From: Acidobacteriota bacterium
Lineage (GTDB): Bacteria; Acidobacteriota; Terriglobia; Bryobacterales; Bryobacteraceae
Length of the DNA: 64,000 nt
NCBI GenBank assembly: GCA_947470805.1
Contig: CANIVU010000012.1
Location: 1 to 64,000, forward strand
Reading direction: 5' to 3'
Both the position numbers and the translations under genes were made by a program. The notes under the pieces were generated by a model. That model was not told the DNA's origin. It did no database searches and saw only the letters and a program-made list of their open reading frames with translations. This document shows, in pieces, positions 8,984 through 17,568 of the stretch (position 1 is the stretch's first letter; each line of letters opens with the position of its first letter).

Positions 8984-11118
8984 GACGCCTCCTTTTTCTG
9001 CTACTGGCCGCGGTCCTCGGCGTTGCCCAACCGCCCACGCAACAACGTGTTCCATGGACAACTTCGCGTTTGATCGGCGCCCCGGATCCGCCTTCGCCGT
9101 TTCGGTTGACGCGTGCGTTTCCGCAGGTGAAGTTCAAGGGCCCCGTGTTCATTGCGCAGGACCCGTTGTCGGATCGACTGTTCGTTGCCGAATACGATGG
9201 GTTGATCTACAGCTTCCAGCCCAAGGACACAACGGGCAAGAAGGATCTGTTTTTGGATCTCGGCCGAGGGATTTCCGCCTTCTCCTTTCACCCGAAATAC
9301 GCCGAGAATGGACAGGTTTTCGTGTTCAGCCACGCGGACAACAAACTGGATTCGCGCGTCGGCCAAATGAGCCAGATCTACCGTTATCAGTTGGAGCGCG
9401 GCAGCAACCCGCCGCGACTGGACCCGGCGTCAAAGACCACGATCATTGAGTGGCCGTCCGGCGGGCACAATGGCGGTGAGGCGATTGTGGGCCCGGATGG
9501 GCATCTGTATGTTTCCACTGGCGATGGCACCAGTGGATCGGACGTCAACAACTCGGGCCAGAACCTGACCGATCTGCACAGCGTGATGATGCGCTTGGAT
9601 ATTGAGCACCCGGCCGCGGGCCGTAACTACGGCATCCCCAAAGACAATCCGTTTGTGAACACGCCCGGTGCGCGACCGGAGATATGGGCCTATGGATATC
9701 GCAATCCGTGGCGCTTCAGTTTTGACCCGAAGAGCGGGCTGCCGTGGGTTGGCGATGTTGGCCAGGATATATGGGAGATGATCGAAATCTCCAACAAGGG
9801 GAGCAATCACGGCTGGAGTGTTCGCGAAGGTTCGCACCCCTTTCATCCCAATGCGGAGAAGGGGCCGACGCCGTTTACGAACCCGATCGTGGAGCATCAC
9901 CATACAGAGTGCCGGTCCATTACGGGCGGCTATGTGTACCAGGGTGACAAGTTCCCGGAGTTGAAAGGCGCCTACATTTACGGTGATTACGAGTACGGCA
10001 AGATGTGGGGCCTGCGTTACAACCAGGGAACTAAGAAGGTCACCTGGCATAAAGAGTTGCTCGATAGCAATGTGAAAATCTCCAGTTTTGGCGTGGGCCG
10101 GGATGGGTCCTTCTACGCGCTAGATTACGGCACCGGAGAGATCTTTGAATTAGAACGGCGGCCGGCAGAGGCACCTCTACCGGCGTTTCCACGCAAGTTG
10201 AGCCAGACCGGATTGTTTGAGAAAGTACGCGGACACAAGATCGCGGCGGGCGTGATTCCGTATTCGATTAATGCGCCGTTCTGGTCCGATGGTGCGCACA
10301 AGGAACGGTTCATTGCCGTGCCCCCAACGGCCAAAATCACCTTTGACGAAAAGGCCGATGTGGCGTGGGCGTTTGATGATGGATCGGTGACGGTGAAGTC
10401 GTTCTCGCTCGACATGGAAGAAGGGAACGCCGCGTCGCGGAAATACATTGAGACGCGTATTGTCGTGAAGCAGGAGAACCATTGGGTGGGGTATTCCTAC
10501 GTCTGGAATGAAGACCAGTCGGATGCGACGTTGGTAGCCGCTGGCGGGTTGGACAAGACGTACAAAGTCAAAGAGTCGAACGGTAACGTTCGCAAGCAGG
10601 CGTGGCATTACCCCAGCCGTAATGAATGCATGTTCTGCCATTCGCGCGCGGCGGCGTTCGTCCTTGGACTCACAACAGGGCAGATGAATCGGGCGAATCA
10701 GATGCAGAATTACGCGCAAATGGGGCTGTTTACGAAGCCGCTGCCGACGGCGGAGTTGCCTGCGTATCCGGATCCCTTCGATACGAAAGCCGATATCAAT
10801 CACCGCGCGAAAACCTATCTGCAGGTCAATTGCGCTATGTGCCATGTGGCGGACGGTGGCGGCAACTCGCCGATGGAATTGGGCTATCGAACACCGCTTG
10901 AGAAGGCCGGTATCGTGGCTGTCTCGCCGACGCACGAGACGTTAGGGATCGACGGCGCGAAGCTGGTGAATCCGGGTTCGCCGGAGCGATCTGTCCTCTA
11001 TCGCCGCATCACTCGCAGAGGCGAATATCAGATGCCTCCCACCAGCACCAACCGCGTCGATACCGCGGGCGCGAAACTCATTGAAGACTGGATCCGGCAA
11101 CTGCCCCATGCGAATTGA
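8980..11118 (+). CDS. PQQ-type sugar dehydrogenase fused to a c-type cytochrome domain
   Basis: A 712-residue protein with a signal peptide (about residues 1-18). A glucose/sorbosone dehydrogenase beta-propeller follows at about residues 40-385, with SGGHNGGEAIVGPDGHLYVSTGDG and EIWAYGYRNPWRFSFD, the usual PQQ-site landmarks. The C-terminal region, from about 400 on, carries CMFCH near 551 and CAMCH near 618, consistent with haem c attachment. Electrons from sugar oxidation could pass directly to the attached haem. The start overlaps the yjbR stop. Substrate specificity cannot be deduced. Confidence 0.88.
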   Translation: MRRLLFLLLAAVLGVAQPPTQQRVPWTTSRLIGAPDPPSPFRLTRAFPQVKFKGPVFIAQDPLSDRLFVAEYDGLIYSFQPKDTTGKKDLFLDLGRGISAFSFHPKYAENGQVFVFSHADNKLDSRVGQMSQIYRYQLERGSNPPRLDPASKTTIIEWPSGGHNGGEAIVGPDGHLYVSTGDGTSGSDVNNSGQNLTDLHSVMMRLDIEHPAAGRNYGIPKDNPFVNTPGARPEIWAYGYRNPWRFSFDPKSGLPWVGDVGQDIWEMIEISNKGSNHGWSVREGSHPFHPNAEKGPTPFTNPIVEHHHTECRSITGGYVYQGDKFPELKGAYIYGDYEYGKMWGLRYNQGTKKVTWHKELLDSNVKISSFGVGRDGSFYALDYGTGEIFELERRPAEAPLPAFPRKLSQTGLFEKVRGHKIAAGVIPYSINAPFWSDGAHKERFIAVPPTAKITFDEKADVAWAFDDGSVTVKSFSLDMEEGNAASRKYIETRIVVKQENHWVGYSYVWNEDQSDATLVAAGGLDKTYKVKESNGNVRKQAWHYPSRNECMFCHSRAAAFVLGLTTGQMNRANQMQNYAQMGLFTKPLPTAELPAYPDPFDTKADINHRAKTYLQVNCAMCHVADGGGNSPMELGYRTPLEKAGIVAVSPTHETLGIDGAKLVNPGSPERSVLYRRITRRGEYQMPPTSTNRVDTAGAKLIEDWIRQLPHAN

Positions 11119-12214
11119 TCGAATCACTCTCACCCACGTCCGTATCCCGCTTGGCGAGCCGTTTCGCATTTCGAACGGCGAGGTGGCGGAGAAAGATGGC
11201 ATCGTTGTCGCCGTGGAATCGGAAGGGCTCACCGGTTACGGCGAGTCGTCGCCGATGGCCGGCAGTTTCTATTCCGACGATACGCCGGAGTCCTGCTGGC
11301 AGCAGTTGACTGGTTCGTTGTGTCCCGCCATCGTGGGGCGGGAGTTTGAGAGTCTGGATGCTGCGAGTAGCTGGATTGACGCGCAACCGGGCAGCAACTT
11401 CGCCAAAGTGGGTCTGGAAACCGCGTTGTGGGATGTCGAAGCCCAACGGCGCGAATTGCCGTTGCACCGGTTACTGGGTGCGACGCGCGACTATGCCGAG
11501 TCCGGGCTTGCCGTTGGACTGTACGACTCGACCGAACAGTTGCTGGCGACGATCGCGAAGTACCTGCCTGACGGGTACAAGCGCGTTAAGATCAAAATCT
11601 GCCCGGGGCATGATGTGGAATTGGTAGCGGCCGTGCGTGCGCGGTTCGGCGACATTCCGTTGATGACCGATGCAAATGCCTCGTATACGTTGGCGGACGC
11701 GGCGGTCTATCAGAAGCTTGATGAATACGGACTGCGGATGTACGAGCAGCCGTTGGCGGGCATAGCGCTGGGAGACTCTGCGATCCTGCAATCGCAAATC
11801 AAAACGCCCATCTGTCTTGATGAAAGCCTGGAGACTTTCGCGGCCCTGGAACGGGCGGCGGAACTGGGTTCGTTCCGGATTGCCAACATCAAGATTCAGC
11901 GCGTCGGTGGCTTCCGGAATGCTTTAGCGATTTACAACCGATGCCTGGAACTTGGGCTGTCGATCTGGGTCGGGACGATGCCGGAGTTGGGGATTGGGCA
12001 GGCGCAGGGCGCGGCGCTGTCGGCGCTGGCGGGATGCGATTATCCTACCGACGTGGAGGCGAGTCTGCGTTGGTTCCGTGATGACTTAATGGATCCTTTC
12101 CTGGAGGTGCGCAACGGGCGGATTGAACTGCCTTCGACCCCAGGACTGGGCTATGCGATCAACGAAGAAAAACTACAGCGCTACTTCGTGGCGCGACAGG
12201 TGATTTCGAAATGA
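11108..12214 (+). CDS. menC: Enolase-superfamily enzyme, MenC-like (o-succinylbenzoate synthase / N-succinylamino acid racemase)
   Basis: A 368-residue TIM-barrel enzyme. The catalytic KxK is in RVKIKICPG (about residue 160). The metal ligands are in TDANASYT, the YEQPL segment and CLDES, and the second-half lysine is in NIKIQRVGG. The closing motif GTMPELGIGQAQ resembles the menC2/NSAR group. The ATG at 11108 overlaps the end of the dehydrogenase gene. Menaquinone synthesis would be the default role, but the gene sits in a catabolic-looking operon with an aldolase and no other men genes. A racemase or epimerase activity on an N-acyl amino acid or dipeptide is therefore equally possible. Confidence 0.82.
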   Translation: MRIDRITLTHVRIPLGEPFRISNGEVAEKDGIVVAVESEGLTGYGESSPMAGSFYSDDTPESCWQQLTGSLCPAIVGREFESLDAASSWIDAQPGSNFAKVGLETALWDVEAQRRELPLHRLLGATRDYAESGLAVGLYDSTEQLLATIAKYLPDGYKRVKIKICPGHDVELVAAVRARFGDIPLMTDANASYTLADAAVYQKLDEYGLRMYEQPLAGIALGDSAILQSQIKTPICLDESLETFAALERAAELGSFRIANIKIQRVGGFRNALAIYNRCLELGLSIWVGTMPELGIGQAQGAALSALAGCDYPTDVEASLRWFRDDLMDPFLEVRNGRIELPSTPGLGYAINEEKLQRYFVARQVISK

Positions 12215-12969
12215 AAAACCGTTGGGACACTCTCACCCAGGGCGACACGCTGATGGGCTCTTTCATCTCCACCGGATATCCGGTCAATACCGAATTGATG
12301 GGCCTCGCCGGGTTCGATTTCCTAATCATCGATCTGGAACATGGCATGGGCTCGGAGCGAGATATTCTCTCGCAGTTGCACGCACTGCAGGCCACTCAGT
12401 CGATTCCCGTTGTGCGCGTGGAGTCGCATGATAAGCAGCGCGCGCATCGCCTGTTGGACCTTGGCGTCCAAGGCATCATGTTCCCGCGCGTCAACACGGC
12501 TGAGGAGGCTGCCGCGTGCGTCGCCGCTATGCGTTATCCGCCCGATGGCGTCCGCGGCGTGGCCACGATCGTTCGTGCCGCCGGTTACGGCACCCACTTC
12601 AATCACTACCGTGGTGAATCGAAAACGAACTTGCTGACGATCATTCAGATTGAGAGTGCTGAGGCGGTAGAAAACGTGGAAGCGATCGCTGCCGTGGAAG
12701 GCGTTGATGTCCTGTTCGTGGGACCGATGGATCTATCGACCAGCCTGGGCATCTTCCGCCAGTACGATCATCCGCTTTTCCTGGATGCTTTAGCGAAGAC
12801 GCTTGCCGCCGCGCGTCAACACAACCGCACATCCGGCATCCTGCTTCCTAGCGTCGACACCACACGGCACTACCGCGATATGGGCTTTCGCTTCCTGACC
12901 GCGGGCACTGATGTGGCGTTACTAAAAGCCGCCGCTACACAGCTCGTGAAGGATCTTCGCTCCGCCTGA
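12211..12969 (+). CDS. HpcH/HpaI aldolase family protein
   Basis: A 252-residue class II pyruvate-dependent aldolase of the HpcH/HpaI/GarL type. The motifs are FLIIDLEHG (base and metal region near residue 40), VRVESHD, GVQGIMFPRV with the phosphate/arginine loop, IIQIESAEAVENV (metal ligand E) and DVLFVGPMDLSTSLG (metal ligand D). It should cleave a 2-oxo-4-hydroxy acid to pyruvate and an aldehyde. It is the last gene of the operon that begins at 4887 and is coupled by ATGA to menC. Its 3' end overlaps the convergent MFS gene by 35 bp. A sugar-acid pathway with that carrier is a reasonable inference. Confidence 0.9.
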   Translation: MKNRWDTLTQGDTLMGSFISTGYPVNTELMGLAGFDFLIIDLEHGMGSERDILSQLHALQATQSIPVVRVESHDKQRAHRLLDLGVQGIMFPRVNTAEEAAACVAAMRYPPDGVRGVATIVRAAGYGTHFNHYRGESKTNLLTIIQIESAEAVENVEAIAAVEGVDVLFVGPMDLSTSLGIFRQYDHPLFLDALAKTLAAARQHNRTSGILLPSVDTTRHYRDMGFRFLTAGTDVALLKAAATQLVKDLRSA

Positions 12970-14143
12970 CCATCACCATATAGGCAAAAATTCCCAGCAT
13001 CAGCCAGAAGCCTACGGCCTTGATCGGGGCGTCGAAACTGCCGGTTTGCTTGATCATCCATCCCGTTAGCCACGGTGCCACGCTGCCCGCCAGATTGGCC
13101 GCCGTGTTTTGAATCGCCACCGGGACGGCGCCAGGCATCAGCGTCTGGGTCAGCGCCCAATAGTTCGCTGTCGCCAGGCCCAGGCCGCACAACGACGCGA
13201 CGGTAAGTCCGATCATCCATTCCTTCGAATCCGTGAAGACGCTCAACGTCTGCAACGCCGCCATCAGGAAACCCGCAACCGTAAACGCTCGCCGTACCGC
13301 GATCGCGTTCATGCCTCGCGAAATCAGGCGGTCCGCCGCCCAGCCGCCGATCGCGGCAACCAGCGCCATTCCGCCGAACGATACCCCCACGAACCAGTTC
13401 GACTTCGCAATCGACATGCCGTGTGTTTTCTGGAAATACTGCGGCATCCAGGTCATGCAGTAATAGACGAAGTACATGTAGCAGTAGGTGCCCAGGATGA
13501 TGCCCCACATTACGCGGCTCTTCAACGCGGCGCCAAGCTTGATGCTCTCCGCCTTCGTCCCGCTCGTCGCCGCCATCGCTGCCGGATCGTCCTTGCGAAC
13601 CCACGTCAGCCACGGACCAAGCCACAGCAAACTGCCCACGCCCATCATCAGAAACATCGCCTGCCAGCCCTGCGTCGCCACCAGATACGCAGCGAGCGGA
13701 AGGCCGACAGCCGGACCGATCTTGGTGCCGGTCATGTAGACGCCAACCGCGAAGCCACGCTCTTTCTCAGCGAAGTGTTCGCGAATGTAGCGGAGCGAGG
13801 ACGACGTCACGACGCTTTCACCCAGGCCGACAACCAAGCGTGTTGCCACCAGTGCCCACAGGCCCGAAACAAACACCGTCAACGCCGATGCGATGCTCCA
13901 CAACAAGATGCCCGCCGTGTACAGCAACCGCACCCCACGACGATCCACCAGCATACCGGCGGGAATTTGTCCCAGCGTGTATGTCCAGAAAAAGGCCGAC
14001 ATCGCCATACCCTGCTGCTCTTCATCCAGGTGCAGCGCCTTGCCGATCTCGGGCATTGCCGACGTCAAATTGACGCGATCTGTATACGCGATTACCATGC
14101 CGAGGCTTAGCCACAGGACGACCCACCAACGCTTCTGATTCAT
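12935..14143 (-). CDS. MFS transporter, anion:cation symporter (hexuronate/tartrate-like) family
   Basis: A 402-residue inner-membrane carrier with about 12 hydrophobic segments. AYTDRVNLTSAMPEIGKAL in the first helix is diagnostic of the ACS subfamily (ExuT, GudP, TtuB-like). The loop 2-3 motif GMLVDRRGVRLL and the GLGESVVTSS segment also fit. It probably imports a sugar acid or related organic anion. Its 3' end overlaps the aldolase gene by 35 bp on the opposite strand, a plausible functional link because aldolases of that family finish sugar-acid pathways. It carries its own -10 box seven bases before the ATG. Confidence 0.9.
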   Translation of the reverse strand: MNQKRWWVVLWLSLGMVIAYTDRVNLTSAMPEIGKALHLDEEQQGMAMSAFFWTYTLGQIPAGMLVDRRGVRLLYTAGILLWSIASALTVFVSGLWALVATRLVVGLGESVVTSSSLRYIREHFAEKERGFAVGVYMTGTKIGPAVGLPLAAYLVATQGWQAMFLMMGVGSLLWLGPWLTWVRKDDPAAMAATSGTKAESIKLGAALKSRVMWGIILGTYCYMYFVYYCMTWMPQYFQKTHGMSIAKSNWFVGVSFGGMALVAAIGGWAADRLISRGMNAIAVRRAFTVAGFLMAALQTLSVFTDSKEWMIGLTVASLCGLGLATANYWALTQTLMPGAVPVAIQNTAANLAGSVAPWLTGWMIKQTGSFDAPIKAVGFWLMLGIFAYMVMVRRSEDPSRAV

Positions 14144-14150
14144 CCGTTCT

Positions 14151-14156
14151 ACTCTA
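14151..14156 (-). promoter_or_regulatory. Candidate -10 box (TAGAGT) of the MFS gene
   Basis: TAGAGT, seven bases, then ATG at 14143. There is no ribosome-binding site between the box and the start. Confidence 0.5.
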
Positions 14157-14159
14157 TCC

Positions 14160-16007
14160 CTATTCGCGATCCCAAGGCTGCCGCAGCGTTGCTTCGTTCG
14201 CGTACCGCTTCACCCGCAACTCCACACGGTCCCCGGCGCCTGCCGCGAGCTTTACGGTTAATACGGGTCCGTTTACCTGTACCGTCTTGCCACCAACTGT
14301 CGCGGAAATGATCTGATGCTCCCCGTACGCACCGGCCTGCACCTCCACGGTCCGCGGTTCCACGGAGCTGACATTCACCAGCCGAACCGAGACCGAATCC
14401 GCCGTAAAACTCTCCACCAGCGCTGCGACATCTTCCGGCAATCCACTGCGCCGCCGCACCGGATCGAAGTAACGAACCCGAGCGTGCAGCGTCCAGATGT
14501 TGCCAGTCAAATATGAGCCTAAGGTGAGTTTCGACAACGCATCGGTCGCCGCCGGGTTCTGGCCCATCAGGTAGTCGGCTAATCGTGTATCGGCGGAGGT
14601 GTCGTCGGTTTCGATCTCCTGTATCTGCTCGCGGACGAATTTCAAGTCCTGCCGCAGTGCCCGTTCGGGGTAACCGGCATCCTTGCCTTCCAGAAACGAA
14701 ACCCAGCCATCGCCCGCAAACTTCTCGCGATCTTTCGGGTCCATCGACCACAAATAGATCTCGGTCAACCGGTTCGCAAACAGGTTCGGCGTCCAGTTGT
14801 ACCACTCCTCTTTTCCACCCGTGTATTTGTGTCCGCGAGGATCACCGAAGCCGGTGGGGATCAGCGTCTTGCCATCCACCACTTTCTTGTTCGCGTACAT
14901 ATTCTCCATCTGCTTGCGCAGTGTCGCGACGTACCCGGCGTCACCCTTGCTCAACAAATACGCATTCCCAAATCCAGGCCACGATCCCGCGTCGAACGTA
15001 TTGCGATGCGCCATCGCATCAATCTCGCCGTCATAAATCGTGAAGTTCCAGCCGTACGTGCCCTTGTACCACTTGCCGCCATACTCGCCGCCCACCTGCC
15101 CATTCAGGCCAATGTTTGTGGGGATATTCCCGCCATTCGCGTCGGTGCGCTGCTTCCACGCGCCCACATACTCCAGAACCCAATCCTTGTACTTTTTCTC
15201 CCCGGTCAGCATATACGCGTTCGTCGCCAAGCCCGTCGCCGCCAGATTCAAGGGATGATCGCCCACGCTGTCCAGATACTCCGCGCAGTGCGCCAGCATC
15301 TTGTCGTAGACCGACATCAAATCCACCATCCCGCCGCGCCCCTGCTTGCCGTGTAGCAGGTGGAATGTACCTGCTACCGGATCACCGACCCAGTCGTACG
15401 TCGTGGCCTTGTGCAGCATCGGACCCTTCGAGCCGGACCAGATACTCTTGATGATCTTCTGCTTCGGATCGTAGTTCGGCGCCTCCGGATCCTCATTCAT
15501 ATACATCCCGGCGAACCGTTTCATCCGTGTCCGGAAGACGGGATCGTTCGGATCCGACAGGCCCAGGAACATGAACCCGCGCATGCCCTCGCCCGTATGA
15601 AACCAGTCGGACTGCGTGACGAATTCCCTGTGATACGCCCCGTTTTCGGCGATCTTCGTCTTCACCGTCCGCATTTCCTTGTACTGCAGCAGGTGGCCTT
15701 CCAAGGCCTTCTTGTACGAAGCCAGCACCGAGTCGGACCCTCCCAGCGCGTGCAGCAGCGTCCAGTTGTAGAAGGTCTCAATCGCGTCATCGGGGCCGTC
15801 CAGCGTGCCCCATCGCGGCGTATGCAGCAGGTAACCGCGCGAGTCCAGATATTTCCCCGCGAAGCGGTCGCAGGCAAGAGAACTCTGTTTCAATAACTCC
15901 CGTTCCAACAGCGCCCACGTGGGCGGCGACTGCTGGGTATCAATCCGAACAGCCGGCTGAGCCATGCAGCCCAATCCGATCAACAGCGTCGAAAGCAGAA
16001 CTCTCAT
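14160..16007 (-). CDS. Secreted protein of unknown function, probable alpha-toroid carbohydrate-active fold
   Basis: A 615-residue protein with a signal peptide or lipobox-like start (LLIGLGCMAQ). It is rich in aromatic and W/Y-x-W patterns (FYNWTLLHALGG, SDWFHTGEGMRG, EEWYNWTPNLFANR) and alternates helices in a way that suggests an (alpha/alpha)n barrel like those of polysaccharide lyases or hydrolases. The last 100 residues look like a beta-sandwich. I do not recognise a named family. It is coupled by an ATGA overlap to the upstream amidohydrolase, and the MFS carrier gene follows 16 bp downstream. Together these suggest uptake and breakdown of a plant- or microbe-derived carbohydrate. Confidence 0.8.
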   Translation of the reverse strand: MRVLLSTLLIGLGCMAQPAVRIDTQQSPPTWALLERELLKQSSLACDRFAGKYLDSRGYLLHTPRWGTLDGPDDAIETFYNWTLLHALGGSDSVLASYKKALEGHLLQYKEMRTVKTKIAENGAYHREFVTQSDWFHTGEGMRGFMFLGLSDPNDPVFRTRMKRFAGMYMNEDPEAPNYDPKQKIIKSIWSGSKGPMLHKATTYDWVGDPVAGTFHLLHGKQGRGGMVDLMSVYDKMLAHCAEYLDSVGDHPLNLAATGLATNAYMLTGEKKYKDWVLEYVGAWKQRTDANGGNIPTNIGLNGQVGGEYGGKWYKGTYGWNFTIYDGEIDAMAHRNTFDAGSWPGFGNAYLLSKGDAGYVATLRKQMENMYANKKVVDGKTLIPTGFGDPRGHKYTGGKEEWYNWTPNLFANRLTEIYLWSMDPKDREKFAGDGWVSFLEGKDAGYPERALRQDLKFVREQIQEIETDDTSADTRLADYLMGQNPAATDALSKLTLGSYLTGNIWTLHARVRYFDPVRRRSGLPEDVAALVESFTADSVSVRLVNVSSVEPRTVEVQAGAYGEHQIISATVGGKTVQVNGPVLTVKLAAGAGDRVELRVKRYANEATLRQPWDRE

Positions 16008-16906
16008 TTCGGAAACCTCCAGATGCGTAACGCGTTTTCACCCAGCATCAGCGCCCGGTCGGCTTCGCTGTAGAACGAACAGTATTTGTCCACGAACTCC
16101 AACTCTTTGTCCATCGGCAATTCCCATCGCGGCCTCGGATATCCCGTGCCCCAGATGAGCTGCCGCCCGCCAAACTCTTCGTAAATGGCCTTATAAAACG
16201 GCCATGTGTCTTCGTACGGATACTTCTTCAACTCCGTCATCTCATAGGGCTCGGAGTTGCTGATCCACACCTGCTTGAATTTTTTCAACCGGAACATTTT
16301 CTTGAACTCCGGCCACGGATCGGCCAGTTTCAAGTCCGGTTTCCCCGCGTGATCAATGACCACTTTCACGCCCGGAAACCGCCCGCACATCTCTTCCAAC
16401 ATCGGCATCTGGTGCGGCAGGATGTAGTAGTTGAACACCGCGCCAAGCTTCTCTGCTTCCTTCCACAGCGGGTAGTGTTCCTTCGAATTCAGCCACGTCG
16501 ATTTCGGATGATAGATCGGGCTGAACCGCATGCCCTGAAACCCGTGCTCCTTCACCCAATAGCGCAACCGCTCGTGCACCTTCGGGTCCAGCGGATCAAT
16601 CAGCCCATGCGCCACAAACAACTTTGGATACTTGCGCAACGCGTAGGATGTATACAACGGGTTCCAGCCGTAGTAGCGCGGCGTCACCAGCACCGCGTAC
16701 TTCAGCCCGAACTCCTTCATCTGTTCGACCTGATTTTCAATTGGCCCCTGCACCGGAACGCTTTTCAAATCGGGCCGCTCCGGATGGGCGAAGGGGAAGC
16801 GCGGATCGTTCGTCCACACCTCCAGGTGCGTGTCAATTATCAGACGCGCCTTCGCCTTCAACGCGCCCGCCAGCGGCGCCGCAAGTAGACTTCGCCGGGA
16901 AAACAT
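16004..16906 (-). CDS. Amidohydrolase family (TIM-barrel) protein with Tat signal
   Basis: A 300-residue protein. The N-terminus FSRRSLLAAPLAGA is a short twin-arginine-type signal. Next comes an amidohydrolase-2 type barrel with IIDTHLEVW (a DTH version of the metal-binding DxH), a GMRFSP strand, VVIDHAGKPD and a late GTGYPRPRWELP, where other members have GSDYP. The first motif lacks the second histidine of HxH (DTHLE), so metal binding may differ from classical members. The family includes lactonases and decarboxylases. It is the first gene of the pair with the secreted toroid-like protein. Confidence 0.85.
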   Translation of the reverse strand: MFSRRSLLAAPLAGALKAKARLIIDTHLEVWTNDPRFPFAHPERPDLKSVPVQGPIENQVEQMKEFGLKYAVLVTPRYYGWNPLYTSYALRKYPKLFVAHGLIDPLDPKVHERLRYWVKEHGFQGMRFSPIYHPKSTWLNSKEHYPLWKEAEKLGAVFNYYILPHQMPMLEEMCGRFPGVKVVIDHAGKPDLKLADPWPEFKKMFRLKKFKQVWISNSEPYEMTELKKYPYEDTWPFYKAIYEEFGGRQLIWGTGYPRPRWELPMDKELEFVDKYCSFYSEADRALMLGENALRIWRFPK

Positions 16907-16913
16907 ACCCGAT

Positions 16914-16919
16914 AGTGTA
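16914..16919 (-). promoter_or_regulatory. Candidate -10 box (TACACT) of the amidohydrolase gene
   Basis: TACACT is separated by seven bases (ATCGGGT) from the ATG at 16906. A TTGACA at 16933-16938 is only 13 bases upstream and is also coding sequence of the previous gene, so it is probably not a -35 box. Confidence 0.5.
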
Positions 16920-16926
16920 TGCGAGG

Positions 16927-17568
16927 TTAGCTTGTCAATCCATTGCGAATTGCAAATCGCACAATATCGCCCGTGTTGTGCAGGTTTAGCTTTTCCATCA
17001 CGCTGCCCCGGTGGCTCTCCACCGTGTACACACTCAGATTCAGCGCCGTCGCGATCTCCTTGTTTGACTTCCCATCGGCGATCATCGTCAGGATCTCCCG
17101 CTCCCGGCTGGTCAACTGATCGATCGGGTTCGCCACATGCTTGCGATAGTCCGCCAACACCGCGTCCGATACCGCCGGGCTCAGGAATGCTTCTCCCCGA
17201 GATACCGCCCGAATCGCCCGCAACAGATCCTCGTCCTCGGAATCCTTGATCAGATACCCCCGCGCCCCGGCGCGCAAAATCTCCCGCACATACACGGCGT
17301 CGCTATGCATGCTCAGGCCAATCACCTTCGTGTTCTTCAGTTCCGCGCAGATCTGCCGCGTTCCCTCGATGCCATTTAACTCCGGCATCGATACATCCAT
17401 CACCACCACGTCCGGCGTCAATCGCCGCGCCTCGTCGATCGCCTCGCGCCCGGTCTTGGCCTCGCCGATCACCTCCATATCCGGTTGCGACTCCAGCAGC
17501 ATTCGTACGCCACGCCGCAGGATCGTATGATCGTCAGCCAACAATACTCGTATCTTCTGATTCGGCAT
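16927..17568 (-). CDS. NarL-family response regulator
   Basis: A 213-residue regulator. The receiver has DD at residues 12-13 (LLADDHTILRRG), phospho-acceptor D58 (VVMDVSMPELNG) and the lysine in YLIKDSEDED. The LuxR helix-turn-helix is LTSREREILTMIADGKSNKEIA. The track-style longer start would add an arginine-rich extension. The ATG at 17568 is preferred because the receiver then begins normally and GGAAGTGG lies just before it. It overlaps the 3' end of the histidine kinase by 35 bp, marking them as a pair. The targets are unknown. Confidence 0.92.
   Translation of the reverse strand: MPNQKIRVLLADDHTILRRGVRMLLESQPDMEVIGEAKTGREAIDEARRLTPDVVVMDVSMPELNGIEGTRQICAELKNTKVIGLSMHSDAVYVREILRAGARGYLIKDSEDEDLLRAIRAVSRGEAFLSPAVSDAVLADYRKHVANPIDQLTSREREILTMIADGKSNKEIATALNLSVYTVESHRGSVMEKLNLHNTGDIVRFAIRNGLTS

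Noticed and set aside
16933-16938. TTGACA as a -35 box for the amidohydrolase gene
   Set aside because: The spacer to the -10 box is only 13 bases, and the hexamer encodes Leu-Thr at the end of the upstream regulator.
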